Source: Pseudomonadota bacterium (lineage in GTDB: Bacteria > Pseudomonadota > Alphaproteobacteria > Rhizobiales > Devosiaceae). From it: a DNA stretch of 64,000 nt. Of the stretch, positions 61,152-64,000 are shown one piece after another. A model generated the notes under the pieces. It searched no databases, had not been told where the DNA came from, and saw only the letters and a list, made by a program, of their open reading frames with translations. A program made the position numbers and the translations under genes. The stretch spans positions 1-64,000 of the forward strand of contig JAEYYP010000017.1 of NCBI GenBank assembly GCA_023428425.1, given 5' to 3'. Position 1 is the stretch's first letter. Every line of letters starts with the position of its first letter.

Positions 61152-62390
61152 TTGGATCGCGCTGCCGACGGTCTGGCCTACCTGCTCAATACCTACCCCG
61201 CGCCGAGTGGTACGTTCATCCGCAACGAGATCCGGGCGCTGGAACAACTGGGGCAGCCGGTTCGACGGCTCGCGGTGCGGCACTTCGCCGGCACGCTCGT
61301 CGATCCTGCCGATATCGATGAGCGGGACCGGACGCAGTATCTGCTCGACGGCAACACAGGCGGCCTGCTTGCCGCCGGGCTGCGGGCGCTCGTCACCAAT
61401 CCCGGCGGCGTGGCCCGGGCACTTCCGGCGTGGCGCGCGCTGCTCAGGAACTCGGGTGGCGGCTGGATCCGCCATGCGGCCTATCTGATGCAGGCGGCCT
61501 TCCTGCGGGAGCAGGCCCGGCAGCACGGCATCAGCCACGTCCACTCGCACTTCGGCAACAACGCTCCGGCGGTGGCCATGCTGTCGTTTCTGATGGGCGG
61601 CCCGACCTACAGCTTCACGTCGCACGGACCCGACGAGTTCTCCGACGCGCACCGCCTGAGCTTCGACCTCAAGATCACCCACGCCAGCTTCGTCGTTGCC
61701 ATCTCCGAGTTCTGCCGAACTACCCTGCTGAGCCTTGCCCGCAGCGATGCCGACGCCCACAAGATCCATATCGTCCGCTGCGGGCTCGAACTCGACCAGT
61801 TCACCGCCGCCCCGCCGGTCCCGCCCGACAACCAGACCCTCGTCTGCGTCGGCCGCCTCTGTCCGCAGAAGGGCCAGGTCCACATCCCGGCCGCCGTTGC
61901 CGCGTTGCGACAGCGCTTCCCCGCGCTCAGGGTCATCCTGGTCGGCGACGGGGAAAGCCGCGCCGCGATCGAGGCAGAAATTGCGCTGCACGGGGTCGCC
62001 GATCACGTCATCCTGCACGGTTGGGGGACCAACGAGCAGGTGCGCCGGCTGATCGGCGACAGCCGGGCGCTGCTGCTGCCAAGCTACGCCGAAGGGCTCC
62101 CCGTGGTCATCATGGAGGCCTTCGCCATGGGCAGGCCGGTCATATCGACCACCATCGCCGGCATTCCGGAACTGGTCGACGACAGTTGCGGCTGGCTCGT
62201 TCCACCCGGCGAGCACGACCCGCTGGTCGCCGCCATGGCCGACGCTCTCTCCGCCAGCCCCGACCGGCTGACACGCATGGGGCAGGTAGGCAGGGACCGG
62301 GTGACGCGGCTGCACGACCGGCGCGTGCTGGCCGGGGAACTCGAGGAGCTGTTCAGCGCGGCGAAGCAGACGTCCCACGGGGCAGCATAG
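61152..62390 (+). CDS. Glycosyltransferase family 4 (exopolysaccharide)
   Basis: 412 residues. YLLNTYPAPSGTFIRNEIRA at the N terminus marks the EPS subgroup that begins with 'S.TFI.NE...L'; the middle has HGISHVHSHFGNNAPAVAML and SFTSHGPDEFSD; the nucleotide-sugar side has TLVCVGRLCPQKGQVHIPAA, VILHGWGTNEQVRRLIGDSR and the E-x7-E motif YAEGLPVVIMEAFAMGRPVI. The start appears to be TTG at 61152, six bases after the stop of the Wzz-like gene, with GGAG 9 bases upstream; no ATG or GTG is available nearby. It ends the plus-strand run; the next two genes converge on it. Confidence 0.88.
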   Translation: MDRAADGLAYLLNTYPAPSGTFIRNEIRALEQLGQPVRRLAVRHFAGTLVDPADIDERDRTQYLLDGNTGGLLAAGLRALVTNPGGVARALPAWRALLRNSGGGWIRHAAYLMQAAFLREQARQHGISHVHSHFGNNAPAVAMLSFLMGGPTYSFTSHGPDEFSDAHRLSFDLKITHASFVVAISEFCRTTLLSLARSDADAHKIHIVRCGLELDQFTAAPPVPPDNQTLVCVGRLCPQKGQVHIPAAVAALRQRFPALRVILVGDGESRAAIEAEIALHGVADHVILHGWGTNEQVRRLIGDSRALLLPSYAEGLPVVIMEAFAMGRPVISTTIAGIPELVDDSCGWLVPPGEHDPLVAAMADALSASPDRLTRMGQVGRDRVTRLHDRRVLAGELEELFSAAKQTSHGAA

Positions 62391-62395
62391 GCGCC

Positions 62396-63349
62396 CTACT
62401 TGTATTCCATGAGCCCGCCGGCCCGACGCAGCAGGCGGTTGCGATAGTATCGTGCAGCGCCCAGAGCCTCGGGGAACTTGCCGAGGACCATGAAGAAAGC
62501 AGCCTGCCAGCCGCCGCCACGGGCCAGCCGCATCACCTGCAACGGGTAGATCAGCAGCAGCAGCAGGCAGGCCGGATGGAGCAGCGCCGCCGCCATCACG
62601 ATGCCGCCGGGGAGCAGCGCACCCCACAGCACGGCACGCCAGGTCTGGCGCTTCCAGATTCGCAGAGGCGAGCCGGCATGCCTGGCAGACACCTCGGCGA
62701 AGGCGTGCCCCGCACGCATCGAACGCCGCCACCACTGGCCGAACCGCAGCAGGTTGGCATCGTGGAGCGTCATCTCGGCGTCGATACGCCAGATGCGCCA
62801 CCCCGCTTCCCGCAAGCGCAGGCACATTTCCGGCTCCTCGCCGGCAATCAGGTCGTCGGCATACCCTCCAACGGCATGCAGCGCATCGCGGCGCGCCATC
62901 ATGTCGCCGCCGCATTCGAGCGCTTCGCCGATCCTGGTGTCCCACTCGCGATCGCAGAGCCGGTTGTAGATCGAGCGTTCGGGGAAGCGTTCGCGCCGAC
63001 GCCCGCAGACCACGGCGACATCGGGATGCGCATCGAGGAAGCGCTGGGCCTCGAGCAGCCACTGCCCATCCAGCATGCAGTCGCCGTCGACGAACTGGAC
63101 GTAGGCGACTTCCGGAAAGCGCTCGACCAGGGCGGCAAGCCCCTGGTTACGAGCCCTCGCGGCCGTGAAGGGCAGTGTGGGATCGAGCACGATGACCGAC
63201 GCGCCGAGGTCCCGGGCGGCCGCAACGCTGTCATCGCTCGAGCCGGAGTCGACATAGAGCGTGCGATGCACCAGTTCGCCGAGCGAGCGCAGGCAGGCGA
63301 TCAGCCTCTCGCCTTCGTTGCGACCAATGACCACGATGCCGACGGTCAT
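62396..63349 (-). CDS. Glycosyltransferase family 2
   Basis: 317 residues: VGIVVIGRNEGERLIACLRS, LYVDSGSSDDSVAAARDLG, FVDGDCMLDGQWLLEAQ with the DxD motif, AGEEPEMCLRLREAGWRIWR and one or two hydrophobic helices near the C terminus (LLPGGIVMAAALLHPACLLL). It resembles membrane-associated succinoglycan transferases (ExoU/ExoW-like). Its start overlaps the end of the flippase gene by 4 bases. Convergent with the preceding transferase gene, 5 bases apart. Confidence 0.87.
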   Translation of the reverse strand: MTVGIVVIGRNEGERLIACLRSLGELVHRTLYVDSGSSDDSVAAARDLGASVIVLDPTLPFTAARARNQGLAALVERFPEVAYVQFVDGDCMLDGQWLLEAQRFLDAHPDVAVVCGRRRERFPERSIYNRLCDREWDTRIGEALECGGDMMARRDALHAVGGYADDLIAGEEPEMCLRLREAGWRIWRIDAEMTLHDANLLRFGQWWRRSMRAGHAFAEVSARHAGSPLRIWKRQTWRAVLWGALLPGGIVMAAALLHPACLLLLLIYPLQVMRLARGGGWQAAFFMVLGKFPEALGAARYYRNRLLRRAGGLMEYK

Positions 63350-64000
63350 GACAGGCTCACCGAATCGAACGCCGTGCCGAACCCCAGTTGCCAGCGCAGC
63401 AGGGTGAAACCGGCAAGCAGCAGCACTAGTACGCCAGTCAGGAGTAGGTCCTGCCCCCGGAACGACAGGCGCTCGCGGCGTTGGCCGAAGAGGATGGGAA
63501 CGTACCGACAGATGTCGCCTAGCGCGACCGCAAGAATGGCACCCAGCAGTCCGTAGACGTGCAGGCCCACCGGGATACCGATCACAAGGCAAAGGAGTTT
63601 GGCGAGGTTGCCCGACGCACCATAAAGCGGCTTGCCGAGCCCCAGCAGGGCATATTCGTTCATGCTGCACAGGATGCCGAACCAGACTCCGAGCAGCATC
63701 ACCGGCAGCATCCAAGCCGCCTCGTGATACCGCGCGTCGTAGATGATCATGATGGCGAAGTCGGCTACGCTCGCCCCGAGGGCGATGCACACGGCACAGC
63801 AGAGCAGCAGCTTGAAGCGGAGCGGCGCAATGCGCGCCCGCAACTGGTCGCGCGGGGCCTCCTGGCTCGACGCGATGACGGGGAAGACCAGCGAGTGACC
63901 CAGGCGGGTGAACAGCACCGCCGGCAGGTCGGCGACATTGCGCGCAATCCCGTAGATGCCCAGCAGCGCCAGCGGAATGCTCTGCCCGAGGAAAAGCCGA
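63346..64000 (-). CDS. Wzx-like polysaccharide flippase, N-terminal part outside the window
   Basis: About 217 codons of the C-terminal half of a membrane protein, continuing past the right edge. Hydrophobic segments alternate with short loops: LGIYGIARNVADLPAV, RLGHSLVFPVIASSQEAPRD, CCAVCIALGASVADFAIMII, WMLPVMLLGVWFGILCSMNE and LLTGVLVLLLAGFTLLRWQ. The ARNVADLP...R.....FP..S segment is typical of MATE-fold oligosaccharide flippases that move lipid-linked repeat units across the inner membrane. With Wzy-, ExoF- and Wzz-like genes it completes a Wzx/Wzy-dependent pathway. Confidence 0.8.
   Translation of the reverse strand, partial: RLFLGQSIPLALLGIYGIARNVADLPAVLFTRLGHSLVFPVIASSQEAPRDQLRARIAPLRFKLLLCCAVCIALGASVADFAIMIIYDARYHEAAWMLPVMLLGVWFGILCSMNEYALLGLGKPLYGASGNLAKLLCLVIGIPVGLHVYGLLGAILAVALGDICRYVPILFGQRRERLSFRGQDLLLTGVLVLLLAGFTLLRWQLGFGTAFDSVSLS

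Noticed and set aside
61143..63062. A 639-codon minus-strand frame across the EPS transferases
   Set aside because: It runs antisense to the GT4 gene at 61152 and out of frame with the real GT2 gene at 62396-63349; low-complexity Arg/Gly composition.
1..64000. CRISPR arrays, tRNA and rRNA genes, complete insertion sequences, integrases or attachment sites
   Set aside because: Looked for and not seen: no regularly spaced repeats, no cloverleaf-like or rRNA-like stretch noticed by eye, and only a fragment of one transposase. A small RNA gene could have been missed without a covariance search.

Overview
The window is high-GC, densely packed bacterial DNA, most likely from an alphaproteobacterium of the Hyphomicrobiales type (Rhizobium or Devosia relatives). 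That placement is an inference from the base composition, the TRAP and oligopeptide-type ABC transporters, the FCD GntR and LacI regulators and the ExoF/ExoP-like polysaccharide genes; no rRNA or tRNA gene is present to confirm it. The first ~46 bases are a C-rich run that looks like a poor contig end.

Layout. (1) 1-3.66 kb, minus strand: an operon pdxA2-like / RraA-like aldolase / nagB / nagA (nagA cut by the window edge) for four-carbon acid-sugar and amino-sugar catabolism. (2) 3.7-8.5 kb: a decayed, mosaic stretch with a few intact genes (a stress-protein-like membrane protein, a hemolysin-III/PAQR protein, a small hypothetical and an SDR oxidoreductase) among remnants of an SDR, a rhizobial-type hypothetical, an oligopeptide ABC ATPase, an IS1182-type transposase and a membrane sensor protein. 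(3) 8.8-22.9 kb: a complete quinate/shikimate-to-central-metabolism locus. A 12-gene minus-strand operon (TRAP transporter, aroQ, pcaDCHGIJFB) is followed by gntR, an aroE-type quinate/shikimate dehydrogenase, tetR and the fused dehydroshikimate dehydratase quiC. Three related palindromes (TGTACGAA-N4-TTCGTACA type) sit in front of the TRAP operon, between aroE and tetR, and in front of quiC, so one regulator probably controls the set. (4) 23-35 kb: two type I sulfatases, their formylglycine-generating activator, a LacI regulator, an oligopeptide-type ABC transporter and an L-rhamnonate-dehydratase-like enolase. Two 18-bp LacI-type palindromes lie in the divergent promoter region. This looks like a system for a sulfated sugar or sugar acid. 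Its first permease has an in-frame stop 38 codons before the expected end.

(5) 35-64 kb: an exopolysaccharide locus (several glycosyltransferases, a WecG/TagA-type enzyme, O-antigen-ligase-like polymerase, ExoF-like export protein, Wzz/ExoP-like protein, a GH9 glycanase and a Wzx-like flippase cut by the edge). Embedded in it is a compact hybrid NRPS/PKS system: a divergent pair made of a 2133-residue PKS (KS-AT-KR-DH-ACP-TE) and a 1528-residue NRPS (formyltransferase - degenerate condensation remnant - adenylation domain interrupted by a luciferase-like monooxygenase - PCP). A phosphopantetheinyl transferase and a glycosyltransferase are translationally coupled to the NRPS, and a flavin reductase and a TolC-like channel lie nearby. 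The parts fit a pathway in which an N-formylated, oxidised aminoacyl unit is extended by one ketide, released by the thioesterase and probably glycosylated or linked to the surface polysaccharide. This is the most unusual content of the window.
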